Shown: positions 25,879 through 35,769, numbered from the stretch's first letter. The stretch: 64,000 nucleotides of DNA from Pedobacter sp. Leaf170 (GCF_920984665.1 NZ_CAKLBP010000006.1:186001-250000); one strand, 5' to 3'. The notes: generated from the sequence alone by a model not told the origin. A program made the numbers and translations.

Positions 25879-26409
25879 ATGATTATCAAAAAGTTTTTTA
25901 TAACCACAATTATCGGATTATTTGCACTCACAATGTATTCTTGCAAAGCTAAAAAACCACTTGCAAAAGCAGAAGCAGCACCAGTTACAAAACCAACACC
26001 ACCAGTTGAAGAGAAAAAGCCTGCACCTGAACCGGCTAAACAAGAGGAAGCACCTGCTTCTACAGATAATCCTAATTTTAACTTAGATAACATTCAATTT
26101 GAATTTAATTCGGCTGTACTAAAAACCTCATCATTCTCTATTTTAGATAAAGCCGTAGCCGAAATGAAAAAATCGCCAGATACTAAATTTGTGTTAAACG
26201 GACATTCATCGGCCGAGGGAACGCCAGAACACAACATGTCTTTGTCGATTGATAGGGCAAATTCAGTAAAATCTTACCTGGTCAATGCAGGTTTAAATGC
26301 CTCTAATTTTAGAATCGTTGGTCACGGCGAGAAAGAACCAATTACCTCAAATGATAGCGAGGAAGGAAGAATTTTAAATAGAAGAACTGAAATTAGAATT
26401 GACAAATAA
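25879..26409 (+). CDS. OmpA-family peptidoglycan-binding lipoprotein (Pal-like)
   Basis: This is a 176-residue outer-membrane lipoprotein. The lipobox MYSC places the acylated Cys at residue 22. A proline/lysine/glutamate-rich linker follows (about 30-62). The OmpA C-terminal domain runs from about 70 to 176, with FEFNSAVLKTSS, NGHSSAEGTPEHNMSLSIDR and NRRTEIRI, the peptidoglycan-binding signature. It likely anchors the outer membrane to the wall. It stands alone and ends at a strong terminator. Confidence 0.9.
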   Translation: MIIKKFFITTIIGLFALTMYSCKAKKPLAKAEAAPVTKPTPPVEEKKPAPEPAKQEEAPASTDNPNFNLDNIQFEFNSAVLKTSSFSILDKAVAEMKKSPDTKFVLNGHSSAEGTPEHNMSLSIDRANSVKSYLVNAGLNASNFRIVGHGEKEPITSNDSEEGRILNRRTEIRIDK

Positions 26410-26427
26410 TCATCTAAAAAAACAAAA

Positions 26428-26456
26428 AATGCCTTGATTAATCGTCAAGGCATTTA
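26428..26456. terminator. Bidirectional intrinsic terminator
   Basis: AATGCCTTGA / TCAAGGCATT form a perfect 10-bp stem with a 7-base loop between two convergent genes, with an A run before it and a T-rich stretch after. Confidence 0.85.
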
Positions 26457-26460
26457 TAAT

Positions 26461-26907
26461 TTAATCAATAGCGATAATTTTCCCAAATTTTAATTCAGTA
26501 TTAACAGGAGCATCTGCAGGGTAAGAAATGTATTTTATAGAAAGAATAGTATTCGTAATAGAAAATTTTCCCTTTTCAAACAATTGATAACTTACATTTC
26601 GCTTAGTTGGATTTCCGGCGGCGTTAAATTCAACACTTTCGCTTATATTAACGGTTAAATTCTCACCATCAATTTTGTAAGTACCGTTTACTTCTGAAGT
26701 TTTTGCAGTGCTGCTCCAGATTTCCATTGTAAACAATCCATCGGGTTTAAAAATTAACCTTCTGCCAATACTTCCGTTTACGCTTGCTTCTTGCCATGCT
26801 CCGGTAAGCACATCAGTTTTACCTGCTGGTTTATCCTTTTTGCATGAAATAAAAATAATAGACAATAGAAAAAATATACCGAAGGTTTTTAATAGGTTGT
26901 TACGCAT
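26461..26907 (-). CDS. Lipocalin-like lipoprotein
   Basis: This is a 148-residue lipoprotein with signal MRNNLLKTFGIFFLLSIIFI and lipobox Cys22 followed by KKDKP. The mature part starts LTGAWQEASVNGS and has alternating beta strands such as LIFKPDGLFTMEIW and NGTYKIDGENLTVNI. This is the pattern of the lipocalin-like (DUF4923/5004-type) surface proteins of Bacteroidota. The ligand is unknown. It is monocistronic as far as can be seen. Confidence 0.7.
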   Translation of the reverse strand: MRNNLLKTFGIFFLLSIIFISCKKDKPAGKTDVLTGAWQEASVNGSIGRRLIFKPDGLFTMEIWSSTAKTSEVNGTYKIDGENLTVNISESVEFNAAGNPTKRNVSYQLFEKGKFSITNTILSIKYISYPADAPVNTELKFGKIIAID

Positions 26908-26958
26908 AGTTTTAAGGTTTTTAGAGTAAAACGAATAAACAGCTTAAAATGCTACAAC

Positions 26959-27417
26959 TTAATAATCTTCATTTTCCATTCCTGCTTCTAACCTTTTGAG
27001 CTCGGCATCCATATCAAGCATGGCCATTTCTTGCTTAGCAATTAATTCACGGCATGCGGCAAGCTGACTTCTTAAATCAAAGATTTCTTTTTGCAGTTCA
27101 ATTAAACTCTTCCCGGTTTCTTCCTGCATCTTTCTAAGCTCCAGCCTGGTCATAAAACCGCCTTCACTTAAAAAAATTTCTAAGCCAGATTGTTTCCCAA
27201 TTAATGCCGGTAAAGGATGCCCGTGAACCTCTCCAATAAGCATAATTAAATTTAACTGGTTTAAAAGCTGAAGATATTCTGATGCCAGGATTGCATTTCC
27301 CCTAAAAATGTGAAGAATCCTATCTGTTTTAACATATTCCTCATGCTTAAACTCTTGTAGTATTCTATCTAAAAGTTCGCACTTGGCTGATGTTAAGTTA
27401 GTTGGAAACCTGTCCAT
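26959..27417 (-). CDS. Hypothetical protein with C-terminal coiled coil
   Basis: This is a 152-residue cytosolic protein I do not recognise. Residues 1-85 look globular, helix-rich and winged-helix-sized. Residues 88-147 form a heptad-rich coiled coil, including EETGKSLIELQKEIFDLRSQ. There is no signal peptide or membrane helix. It sits upstream of the lipocalin-like gene on the same strand with 51 bases between them, so cotranscription is possible. A role in DNA binding or oligomerisation is speculation. Confidence 0.6.
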   Translation of the reverse strand: MDRFPTNLTSAKCELLDRILQEFKHEEYVKTDRILHIFRGNAILASEYLQLLNQLNLIMLIGEVHGHPLPALIGKQSGLEIFLSEGGFMTRLELRKMQEETGKSLIELQKEIFDLRSQLAACRELIAKQEMAMLDMDAELKRLEAGMENEDY

Positions 27418-27711
27418 TACTATGATTTTGAGGGATGTTATGCGTTATTGGGATTTATGAATTCTTTTCGAACAATAAATATAGAAAAATTTAATCATGG
27501 TTCTAAGTTTTCAAATCTTATCAAGTCATTTAAAGGCTTTTAGAGTCACAAATTTTAAACCATCATGATTTTGTAACGATATCTTTATTGTTGGCTACAA
27601 AATTTTCAAACTGCTTTTATCTTTTATCGTTAAATTGTTACAACTTTTCGAGGCTTACAATTAAAATAAACCCCAACATTCGATACATTAGTAACCATAA
27701 ATTATTCATTG

Positions 27712-29061
27712 ATGAAAAAAATACTCACTATACTTTTTCTTAGCAGTTGTACTATTGTTGTTAATGCTCAAACCATTGTAAACCGCAATGCTGATATCGA
27801 TAAGATGGTAAAATCGGTTAACGCTGATTCGTTAAAATCATACATTACAAAAATGGTTTCTTTCGGTACCAGAAGTACTATAAGTGATACTAAAAGTAAA
27901 ACTAAAGGTATTGGCGCCGCCAGAAATTGGGTAGTTAATAAATTTAACCAGTTTGCTAAGCAAAGCGATGGAAGATTATCAGCATTTCTGGATACAGTTA
28001 CAATAAACCCTGACGGAAAACGTGTTGACAAGCAAATTGTGTTAGGCAATGCAGTGGCCATTTTGAAGGGTAGCGATGCAAATGATAAAAGAGTTTTTGT
28101 AGTAAGCGGGCACCTGGATAGTCGCGTTACAGATGTGATGAACAGAGTTAGCGATGCTCCAGGCGCAAATGACGATGGTAGTGGCGTGGCCGGTGTTATT
28201 GAAGCCGCCCGAATTATGAGTCAACACAAATTTCCGGCTACGGTAATTTTTGTTGCGGTTAGTGGCGAAGAGCAATCTTTATTAGGCTCGGGTTTTATGG
28301 CATCAAAAGCGAAGAAAGAAGGCTGGAATTTAGAAGCCATGCTTAATAACGATATGATTGGAAGCAACAATGCCAGCGAAACACAAATTATAGATAATAC
28401 TAAGCTGCGAGTTTTTAGCGAAGGATTACCGGCTTTCGAATTAGATAAAAATGCTAAAAACATTCGCCAGTTTGGTTTAGAGAATGATGGTAAAAGCAGG
28501 CAACTGGCACGCTATGTTAAAGAAGTTGGAGAACGTTATGTTGATCAGCTCGAGATTAAATTAATTTATCGTAATGATAGATTTTTGCGTGGCGGTGACC
28601 ATACGCCATTTGTAGAAAATGGTTTTACGGCGGTAAGAATTACAGAAATGAACGAAAACTTCGATCATCAACATCAGGATTTACGAACTGAAAAAGGAGT
28701 TATATATGGTGATTTAATCGAATTTATGGATTTTGAATATCTTCGAAAAAATACAGCTGTCAACATTTCGGTTTTAGCAAATTTAGCTAAGGCCCCATCT
28801 ATACCAACAGAGCTTAAAGTTGATGTGAAAAACTTAAGCAATTCTACTTTCTTATATTGGAAAGCACCGGTAAATGGTCGTGTTAAAGGCTATTATATTT
28901 TAATGCGAGAAACAAGTAGCCCAGTATGGCAAAAGAAATTTTTTACCACAGCTACAGAAATGCGTTTGCCTTATAGTAAAGATAATTACTTGTTTGCGGT
29001 GCAAAGTGTTGGCAACGAGGATAACGAGAGCTTGCCGGTAGTACCATCAATTGGCAGATAA
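27712..29061 (+). CDS. Secreted M28-family zinc aminopeptidase
   Basis: This is an exported peptidase of about 449 residues, with start ATG 27712 (an overlapping TTG precedes it) and a signal peptide ending VNAQ. Di-zinc ligands are visible in GHLDSR (His, Asp), GANDDGSGVAG (bridging Asp), SGEEQSLLGS (Glu pair), NNDMIGS and GGDHTPF. Residues from about 365 on form a fibronectin III-like domain (PTELKVDVKNLSNSTFLYWK). It probably feeds on peptides in the periplasm or outside the cell. It precedes tspO on the same strand. Confidence 0.88.
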   Translation: MKKILTILFLSSCTIVVNAQTIVNRNADIDKMVKSVNADSLKSYITKMVSFGTRSTISDTKSKTKGIGAARNWVVNKFNQFAKQSDGRLSAFLDTVTINPDGKRVDKQIVLGNAVAILKGSDANDKRVFVVSGHLDSRVTDVMNRVSDAPGANDDGSGVAGVIEAARIMSQHKFPATVIFVAVSGEEQSLLGSGFMASKAKKEGWNLEAMLNNDMIGSNNASETQIIDNTKLRVFSEGLPAFELDKNAKNIRQFGLENDGKSRQLARYVKEVGERYVDQLEIKLIYRNDRFLRGGDHTPFVENGFTAVRITEMNENFDHQHQDLRTEKGVIYGDLIEFMDFEYLRKNTAVNISVLANLAKAPSIPTELKVDVKNLSNSTFLYWKAPVNGRVKGYYILMRETSSPVWQKKFFTTATEMRLPYSKDNYLFAVQSVGNEDNESLPVVPSIGR

Positions 29062-29104
29062 AAAAACCATTAAGTAAATCGCTTGTTTATTCGAAAATTC
29101 CCAA

Positions 29105-29578
29105 ATGAAATTTAAACCTTTAGCATTAATTTTAAACATAGCCTTAACCCTTGGCATTGGTGCATTGGGCGGCATCGCAACGGCTAACTCTGTTAAAACC
29201 TGGTATTTAACCCTCAATAAACCTTCATTCAATCCGCCAAGTTGGTTATTTGCGCCAGTATGGACAACAATTTACATATTAATTGGCATTGCAGCCTATT
29301 TGGTATGGGTTAAAAGAGATACCATAGTGCACTTCCCAAGAACTGTAGCGATTTATGCCATTCAGCTAATTTTAAATCTTTGCTGGTCATTTATATTTTT
29401 CTATTTCCATGAAATAGGTTTTGCATTGGCAGAGATAATTATGCTCCTCATTATGATTATTATAAATGCAATAACCTTTTATAAAATCGATAAACTGGCC
29501 GGACTTCTTTTCATCCCTTACATTTTATGGGTAAGTTTTGCATCATTTTTAACATATAACATTTACATACTCAACTAA
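29105..29578 (+). CDS. tspO: TspO/MBR-family membrane protein
   Basis: This is a 157-residue, five-helix protein of the TspO/translocator family. WYLTLNKPSFNPPSWLFAPVW is the diagnostic segment, broken here only by my reading. LNLCWSFIFFYFHEIGFALAE is the usual helix 4. Bacterial TspOs bind and degrade porphyrins and modulate stress responses. It lies between the M28 peptidase and the patatin gene on one strand. No regulator is adjacent. Confidence 0.9.
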   Translation: MKFKPLALILNIALTLGIGALGGIATANSVKTWYLTLNKPSFNPPSWLFAPVWTTIYILIGIAAYLVWVKRDTIVHFPRTVAIYAIQLILNLCWSFIFFYFHEIGFALAEIIMLLIMIIINAITFYKIDKLAGLLFIPYILWVSFASFLTYNIYILN

Positions 29579-29608
29579 TTTTCAAAAGAAAACACTTATT
29601 TTTAGAGA

Positions 29609-31927
29609 GTGGTAACTCTTAAAAGATATTTGCTGATGCTTTTTATTTTGTGCTGTTTTAAGTTACAGGCACAAAAGGTTGGTTTAGTATTTAGTGGCGG
29701 CGGTGCTAAAGGATTGGCGCATATTGGCACTTTAAAAGCTTTAGAAGAAAACCACATTCCAATTGATTACATCACAGGAACATCGATGGGCGGAATTGTT
29801 GGCGCCATGTATGCGGCCGGATATACACCCGCACAAATTGAAAATATTGCAACAGGTAACGAATTTCAAAATTGGGTAAATGGCCGTTATACCAGCGATT
29901 ATACTTATTACTTTGAAAAAAATGCACCAAACGCATCTATGCTTGCTGCCAAAGTTGCTATAGATTCAGGTTTTCACTTCAGCTTCCGCTCAAATTTAAT
30001 TAATGATATACCCTTAAATTTTGCCTTTTTAGAGTTATTTTCTCAAGCATCTGCTGCATCAAAAGATAATTTTAATAATCTATTTGTGCCCTTTAGATGC
30101 ATGGTTGCCGATGTACTTTCGCAAGAGAGCATAACGGTTGATAAAGGAAGTTTAGCCGAGGCGGTTAGAGCAACCATGACCGTACCGATTATTTACCGTC
30201 CAATTAAGCTTGATGGAAAATATGTATTTGATGGCGGGCTTTATAATAATTTTCCAGCTGATGTAATGCAAAAAGAATTCGAGCCTGATTACATAATTGG
30301 CGCAAATGTATCTTCAAAAACATATAACGAATACCCAAAAAGTAATGATGAAAGATTAATGAACCGCTTTTTGGTTTATATGTTTCTTTCAAAATCAGAC
30401 TCTACAATGGTTGGTAAAAACGGAATTTACATCCAACCTAACGTTGGCAACTATAGTGTTACTAATTTCTCGCCGGTTAAAGATTTAATTCAAAAAGGCT
30501 ATGAAGCCACCATGGCAGATATGGAACGGATTAAAGCACTTATAAAGCGAAGGGTTACTGATGAAGAGCTTGCAGCGAAAAGAGAAAAATTTAATCGTAA
30601 AAAACCTGATTTTGTTTTTAACAACATTACCGTAACTGGTGTGAATGACCAGCAAAAACGTTATGTAGAGCGCTTATTTAAAAGTGATAAACAAACTTTT
30701 AATCTCGATGATATTAAACGAGGTTATTATAAGCTGGTGGCAGACCAGACTTTTGAAACCATTTATCCAAAAATTGTGTACGAGCCTGCAACAGATAACT
30801 ACACTTTTGAAGTAGTTGCCCAACCTAAAAAAAGTTTTAAGCTTGATTTAGGCGGCAATATTTCTACACGGCCAATTAGCAACGTATTTTTAGGTGCACA
30901 ATACAATTATTTAAACCGCAAAGCTTACACTTTTGGAACCAGTTTCTATTCTGGAAGATTTTACGAATCGGTACAAATGAGTGGCAGAATTGATTACCCC
31001 ACAAAGCTCCCAATTTTTTTAGGTGCGGAGTTAACTTATAACCATTGGAATTTTTACAACACCAGCCAGATTTTTATTGAAAACCCACGCCCGATTTATA
31101 TAGAACAAGCCGATAGGAAAATTGATTTGATGATGGGATTTCCGCTTAATTACAACACAAAGGTGGTTTTGCACGCTGCTTTTATCAATAATCAAGACCA
31201 ATACAGTCCAAACAATTCTTTTGCCGTTGGCGATATATTAGACCAAACCGTCTTTAATGGCTTTAAATCATCACTTAACCTCGAAAAAAGTTCTTTAAAC
31301 CGTAAACAATATGCAACCCGCGGACAAAGTTTTACCATAAGTTTTAACTATACTACAGGTAGAGAAAACTATAATCCAGGCAATATTTTCAGAAATATTG
31401 TTCCGGCAAACACCATAAAACCTTTTAACCAAATCCGGCAATGGGGTAGCATTAAGCTTTCGCAAGAAAATTATTTTCTTCACCTTAATAAATACACATT
31501 GGGTTATTTAATTGAAGGGGTAATATCAAACCAACCGCTTTTTAATAACTATTATTCAACATTACTGGTTTCACCTGCATTTTATCCGTTGCAAGATAGC
31601 CGTTCTTTGTTTTTAGATAAATTCAGGGCTTCTACTTATGCTGCTGGCGGTATAAAAAATATTTTCAGCATCAGAAAAAATTTAGATTTTAGATTGGAAG
31701 GCTATCTTTTCTTGCCGCATAAAGAATACGAATTAAACAATTTACAAGATGTTGGATACGCAAAAGCGATTACCAAACTGCGTTATGCAGCCACAGCGGG
31801 TGTGGTTTATCAATCGCCGGTTGGCCCTGTAAGCTTAAGTTATAATTTATATAACGATGCGATTAAAAGAAATGGTGTATTATTGCACATTGGTTACTTA
31901 ATTTACAATAAACGTTCTATAGAATGA
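29609..31927 (+). CDS. Patatin-like phospholipase with outer-membrane barrel (PlpD-like)
   Basis: This is a 772-residue protein: signal peptide (1-22), patatin domain (about 23-305), a POTRA-like region (about 335-405), and a 16-strand-type barrel (about 410-772). The catalytic dyad is Ser59 in GTSMGG and Asp in FDGGLYNNFP. The oxyanion loop is SGGGAKG. I use the GTG at 29609, because the next ATG (29636) would remove the positive charges of the signal peptide. It is likely a type Vd autotransporter-like lipase. The last codon overlaps the next gene (ATGA). Confidence 0.9.
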   Translation: MVTLKRYLLMLFILCCFKLQAQKVGLVFSGGGAKGLAHIGTLKALEENHIPIDYITGTSMGGIVGAMYAAGYTPAQIENIATGNEFQNWVNGRYTSDYTYYFEKNAPNASMLAAKVAIDSGFHFSFRSNLINDIPLNFAFLELFSQASAASKDNFNNLFVPFRCMVADVLSQESITVDKGSLAEAVRATMTVPIIYRPIKLDGKYVFDGGLYNNFPADVMQKEFEPDYIIGANVSSKTYNEYPKSNDERLMNRFLVYMFLSKSDSTMVGKNGIYIQPNVGNYSVTNFSPVKDLIQKGYEATMADMERIKALIKRRVTDEELAAKREKFNRKKPDFVFNNITVTGVNDQQKRYVERLFKSDKQTFNLDDIKRGYYKLVADQTFETIYPKIVYEPATDNYTFEVVAQPKKSFKLDLGGNISTRPISNVFLGAQYNYLNRKAYTFGTSFYSGRFYESVQMSGRIDYPTKLPIFLGAELTYNHWNFYNTSQIFIENPRPIYIEQADRKIDLMMGFPLNYNTKVVLHAAFINNQDQYSPNNSFAVGDILDQTVFNGFKSSLNLEKSSLNRKQYATRGQSFTISFNYTTGRENYNPGNIFRNIVPANTIKPFNQIRQWGSIKLSQENYFLHLNKYTLGYLIEGVISNQPLFNNYYSTLLVSPAFYPLQDSRSLFLDKFRASTYAAGGIKNIFSIRKNLDFRLEGYLFLPHKEYELNNLQDVGYAKAITKLRYAATAGVVYQSPVGPVSLSYNLYNDAIKRNGVLLHIGYLIYNKRSIE

Positions 31928-32454
31928 AAAGAGGATTTATCTTATTGTTTCTCTGCTTAGCAAGCATTTTTGGCTTTGCTCAAACATCGGCAATTAATAA
32001 TTTTTTAGTTAAAGAGAACCTTTTAAAAAACAATAAACTGGCCATAATTGCTGCCGATTCTTTAAACAATCCAAACGAAGACATTAATGGTATTTACACT
32101 TTTAGTGTTAGCGGTTTTACGCAGAGTTTAAAATTTAATGATGGTATAGCGGTTTTACCGTTGCCTATTGAGCGCTCTACTTTTGTATATCTTAAACACA
32201 AAAACGACACCGGAACACATAGCAAATTGGTTTACGTTTATAAAAAAGATGGCGACTTAACGCCATACCCAATTAATAGTTTATGGTTATTCCTTATCCC
32301 AATTTTACTGGTAATTATAGCCTTCGCTTTCAGAAAGCTGATAATTTTTGCAGTAATAATATTCCTTGTATTTGTATACTTTAACCACAGCAGCGGCCTT
32401 AACCTAGCAACATTTTTCGAAAGTATTTTTGATGCATTAAAGAATTTAGTATAA
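31924..32454 (+). CDS. Hypothetical exported protein with C-terminal membrane helices
   Basis: This 176-residue protein is not recognised. It has a signal peptide (1-19, ending FGFAQ), an extracytoplasmic beta-type region (about 20-115), and two closely spaced hydrophobic helices (about 120-158) separated by FRK, which leave a short amphipathic tail. It is translationally coupled to the patatin-barrel gene through an ATGA overlap, so a role in that protein's maturation or activity is plausible but unproven. Confidence 0.65.
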   Translation: MKRGFILLFLCLASIFGFAQTSAINNFLVKENLLKNNKLAIIAADSLNNPNEDINGIYTFSVSGFTQSLKFNDGIAVLPLPIERSTFVYLKHKNDTGTHSKLVYVYKKDGDLTPYPINSLWLFLIPILLVIIAFAFRKLIIFAVIIFLVFVYFNHSSGLNLATFFESIFDALKNLV

Positions 32455-32481
32455 TGCTAATAAATGTGAAATGCGTTTGAT

Positions 32482-34899
32482 TTAGAAAGGCATTCCTATA
32501 CCAAAATTGTATTGCAAAAACCGATAAGTATCTGGCGCATGGGTGGCGTTAAAGTTGTCTCTAAATGCTCTTCCATTAGATAAAAATTTACCAATAACCC
32601 ATTGTTCGGAGCCTGAGAATTGTGGGTCTTTAACCTTCAAACCAATATCAAACCTAAATACAAAGTATTGAACATCATACCTAAACCCGGTACCCGCTCC
32701 TATTGCCGTTTGCTGAGCCATTTTACTAAGTTTTAGCAAAGTTTGCTGCCTGATTTCTTCGCTTATGTTACCGCTTAAGGTACTTTTACCATTAATATTC
32801 CACACGTTACCCATGTCGATAAATGCCGCACCTTTTAAAACGCCACCAAAAAATTTCCTCAATAAGGTATAACGATATTCCAGGTTAGCTTCAATTTTCA
32901 TCTCCCCTAATTGGTCTAAACCAAATAAGGTTCTTCTACCCAAATCAGTAGCAATAACAGCACGATTGTAATTACCCGGACCTAAAGTTCTGGCTTGCCA
33001 TGCTCTAATCCCGTTTGAACCACCGGCAAAAAATAATTTTTCAAAAGGTATACCTCTTTCCTGAGAGTTACCATACGCATAACCTACACCAGCGCTTAAC
33101 CTTGCTACAAACTGATTTGTTCCACCTAAATGTTTATACCAGCGTATATCAATCTCCGGCCTCACATACTGGTTAAATGGCAAACCTAATAATGTTGCAG
33201 AATTGCCATTTAGCGGGTCTCTTTTTGCACCGAAAATATTTGTAACACCTTGCAATAAGTTACCTGCAATATCTACACCACCTCGCAAATACACAAAAGT
33301 TCTTAACTGGTTAAGCTTATCAGCATTTAAAGTATAGGTATATTTCATCCCCAGTGTTAAATCTTTTCTGCCTAAAAGGATGCCGTAGTAGATGTTGTTT
33401 AGTAAAATTTCCTGTGGGATACTTGGATCTAAATTTCCAAACCTGTATTCAAAATTTAAAGGCGTAAAGCTGTGTAATTTCGATTTTGTTTCAAACCAAT
33501 CGTAAGTAATGGAGTTTATAAATATTCTTCTAATGGATATATCTTTTTGTAAGGCGTAAATGTAGCTCGATGAAAAAGTAGTGTGCGGCATTCCGTTTGC
33601 ACCTAAAACCGGCGTATAAAAAGGAATAATTAATCTCGGAACACTAATACTGGCACTTATAGAAAAATCTCTTTGGTAAATATCTCTAAACGGCGACGTT
33701 CCATTACCAATTCTGGATTGTAAACCACCTTTTAGCTGTAATTCAAATCGCTCTGCGCCTCTAAATAAATTATTGTTGGTGTACGTGTTACTTAAGTTAA
33801 AACCTACGGTACCACCGTTAAAAGGCACCTCACCTTCTACCCGGTTGCTCATTACTTTTTGTGGTGTTAAAAGGATAATCGGGTTTATTTTATTCGATGT
33901 ACTGTCTCGTCTGTAATAATCAATTTTAACATTTTTAAAGATGTTCAACTCATACATCCTATCATAGGTAAGCTGCTCATTTCTAATGTCAAACAACTCA
34001 TTCTGCTTTAAAAAATCGTAACGAACGATAGGATTTCTTCTATATCTGCCCGAAAAATCTGTGTAAACGATTCCATTTACGGTGTCTTTGCTCAATTTAT
34101 ACCTTGCAGAATCTGGTAATCCATCAGGGCTAGGCGCAATAAGCATGTGTGTATTGCCTATGTAAAACTGTTTATGATCGCCATTAGGCGGATTTGTAAT
34201 ATTAAGTTTTAAATCTACTTTTTTTACATCTGCAGTTTCTATCACATCAAAATTTACAAACGGACGTAAAAATTCGTAGTAACCATTTTCCTTCATTACG
34301 CGATAAATCTGGTCTCGCTCATAACTAAGAGAATCCGAATCGTACTGCATGCCCTCGTGCAGATGTGTGAAGTTGGGTTTTTCCTTATGATAAACCGCTC
34401 TTACCTGAGGCGTAAAAATAGAATCTGAAAGTTTTCTGATATAAGATGCAGGGCCAGGTTGTGCCTTAAATTTAATCTCTGCTTTTTTATCTTTGACCTG
34501 AATATCTGAATTAACCTTTGCTTGGAAATAACCCTTACCCTTTAAGAATTTTTCAATTTGATTACGTGATATTTCCACCAAAGCACTATCTAATATCGCC
34601 GGTGGCGAACCAAAAGGCTTTATACCTGTTGTTTTGTATTTACCATCTTTTGTATTAAATAAGTTATAAAGTGGCACATTAATACTAAAAGGCGATGATG
34701 GACGAATATCTTTTTGAACATAATTATAAGCCTGTTCTTCAAACTTCGCATCAACGCTATCAATGCTAACTTTTTTAACGATAGCCTGGTAATCTGGTAT
34801 GTATTTAGTTGAGGAGCAACCTTGGATTAAAACAATAATTAATAGTAATATTGCAGGGCTTTTCAGGTTAGAATAATTAAAGGATTGGTATGCTTTCAA
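32482..34899 (-). CDS. tamL: TamL-type outer-membrane assembly lipoprotein (BamA/TamA superfamily)
   Basis: This is an 805-residue Omp85 protein of the lipidated Bacteroidota form. The lipobox LIQGC gives Cys28. POTRA domains occupy about 30-350 and the barrel about 390-805, with the lid-lock-type motif GGSNGIRAWQARTLGPG. It should insert or assemble outer-membrane proteins with an inner-membrane TamB. The only workable start is TTG at 34897-34899: no ATG lies before the lipobox and a stop lies four codons upstream. That start overlaps the divergent trmH-family gene by 10 bases. Confidence 0.87.
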   Translation of the reverse strand: MKAYQSFNYSNLKSPAILLLIIVLIQGCSSTKYIPDYQAIVKKVSIDSVDAKFEEQAYNYVQKDIRPSSPFSINVPLYNLFNTKDGKYKTTGIKPFGSPPAILDSALVEISRNQIEKFLKGKGYFQAKVNSDIQVKDKKAEIKFKAQPGPASYIRKLSDSIFTPQVRAVYHKEKPNFTHLHEGMQYDSDSLSYERDQIYRVMKENGYYEFLRPFVNFDVIETADVKKVDLKLNITNPPNGDHKQFYIGNTHMLIAPSPDGLPDSARYKLSKDTVNGIVYTDFSGRYRRNPIVRYDFLKQNELFDIRNEQLTYDRMYELNIFKNVKIDYYRRDSTSNKINPIILLTPQKVMSNRVEGEVPFNGGTVGFNLSNTYTNNNLFRGAERFELQLKGGLQSRIGNGTSPFRDIYQRDFSISASISVPRLIIPFYTPVLGANGMPHTTFSSSYIYALQKDISIRRIFINSITYDWFETKSKLHSFTPLNFEYRFGNLDPSIPQEILLNNIYYGILLGRKDLTLGMKYTYTLNADKLNQLRTFVYLRGGVDIAGNLLQGVTNIFGAKRDPLNGNSATLLGLPFNQYVRPEIDIRWYKHLGGTNQFVARLSAGVGYAYGNSQERGIPFEKLFFAGGSNGIRAWQARTLGPGNYNRAVIATDLGRRTLFGLDQLGEMKIEANLEYRYTLLRKFFGGVLKGAAFIDMGNVWNINGKSTLSGNISEEIRQQTLLKLSKMAQQTAIGAGTGFRYDVQYFVFRFDIGLKVKDPQFSGSEQWVIGKFLSNGRAFRDNFNATHAPDTYRFLQYNFGIGMPF

Positions 34900-35636
34900 A
34901 ATCTCAGGTTAGTTTTATTAAATCGTTACATCAAAAAAAATATCGTAAAGAAACCGGTCTTTTTTTGGTTGAGGGTATAAAATCCATAAAAGAGTTTATA
35001 CAATCAAACTATCAAATCCATAGCATATTTTACAACACAGAACAGTATCATTTGTTGCCCAAATTACCTGCAAATATAAACTTATTTGAGGTAAACAACG
35101 CTGAATTAACCAAGATTAGTACTTTACAAACGCCACAAGGTTTTTTAGCTGTTATCCACATACCCGAAAGGGCTTCTGTAGACTTAAATTCATTAAAAAA
35201 TAATTTTACAATTGTTTTAGATGGCATACAAGACCCGGGTAACATGGGTACCATAATTCGCACTGCAGATTGGTTTGGATTTAAAAACATTATTTGCGCC
35301 GAAGATTGTGTTGAAGCCTATAACCCCAAAACGGTACAGGCAACGATGGGTTCTTTAGCGAGGGTAAATATTTATTATGAGCATTTGGTTTCTATTTTAG
35401 CGCAAACCGATGTGCCTGTATTTGGTGCGTTGCTGGACGGTAATTCTATTTACAAGATGGATTGGGGAAACGAAGGCCTTATTATTTTAGGTAATGAAGG
35501 CAAGGGCATAAGCCCAGAAGTTATTGAAAAAATTAGTAAACCAGTTACCATACCAAGAATTGGATCGGCAGAATCATTAAATGTTGCAGTTAGTGCAGCA
35601 ATCTTTTGTGCTGAAATAGTGAGAGTTCGAAATTAA
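34890..35636 (+). CDS. TrmH/SpoU-family RNA 2'-O-methyltransferase
   Basis: This is a 248-residue SPOUT methyltransferase acting on rRNA or tRNA ribose. The N-terminal substrate-binding domain is GLFLVEGIKSIKEFI. The knot region carries motif 1 DGIQDPGNMGTIIRTADWFG, motif 2 ILGNEGKGIS and motif 3 IPRIGSAESLNVAVSAAI. It resembles RlmB and TsnR relatives, but the target nucleotide is unknown. It is divergent to tamL with overlapping 5' ends and lies upstream of tRNA-Cys. Confidence 0.9.
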   Translation: MLSKSQVSFIKSLHQKKYRKETGLFLVEGIKSIKEFIQSNYQIHSIFYNTEQYHLLPKLPANINLFEVNNAELTKISTLQTPQGFLAVIHIPERASVDLNSLKNNFTIVLDGIQDPGNMGTIIRTADWFGFKNIICAEDCVEAYNPKTVQATMGSLARVNIYYEHLVSILAQTDVPVFGALLDGNSIYKMDWGNEGLIILGNEGKGISPEVIEKISKPVTIPRIGSAESLNVAVSAAIFCAEIVRVRN

Positions 35637-35648
35637 AAGCAGATTTTA

Positions 35649-35679
35649 TTTGCGGGCTAATTATTAATTCATATTTTTG
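35649..35679 (+). promoter_or_regulatory. Promoter of tRNA-Cys: TTTG-N19-TATTTTTG
   Basis: TTTG at 35649-35652 and TATTTTTG at 35672-35679 have the canonical Bacteroidota spacing. The second box ends 16 bases before the tRNA. Confidence 0.65.
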
Positions 35680-35695
35680 CAACCTTGAATTTAAG

Positions 35696-35769
35696 GGTCG
35701 AGTGGCCGAGTGGCTAGGCAGAGGTCTGCAAAACCTTCTACAGCGGTTCGAATCCGCTCTCGACCTCCA
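35696..35769 (+). tRNA. tRNA-Cys (anticodon GCA), CCA encoded
   Basis: The acceptor is GGTCGAG/CTCGACC and the anticodon stem GAGGT/ACCTT has loop CTGCAAA (anticodon GCA). The T arm is AGCGG-TTCGAAT-CCGCT, with discriminator T and genomic CCA at 35767-35769. The discriminator T is typical of tRNA-Cys. Unlike tRNA-Arg at 18274, this gene encodes its CCA end. Confidence 0.96.
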
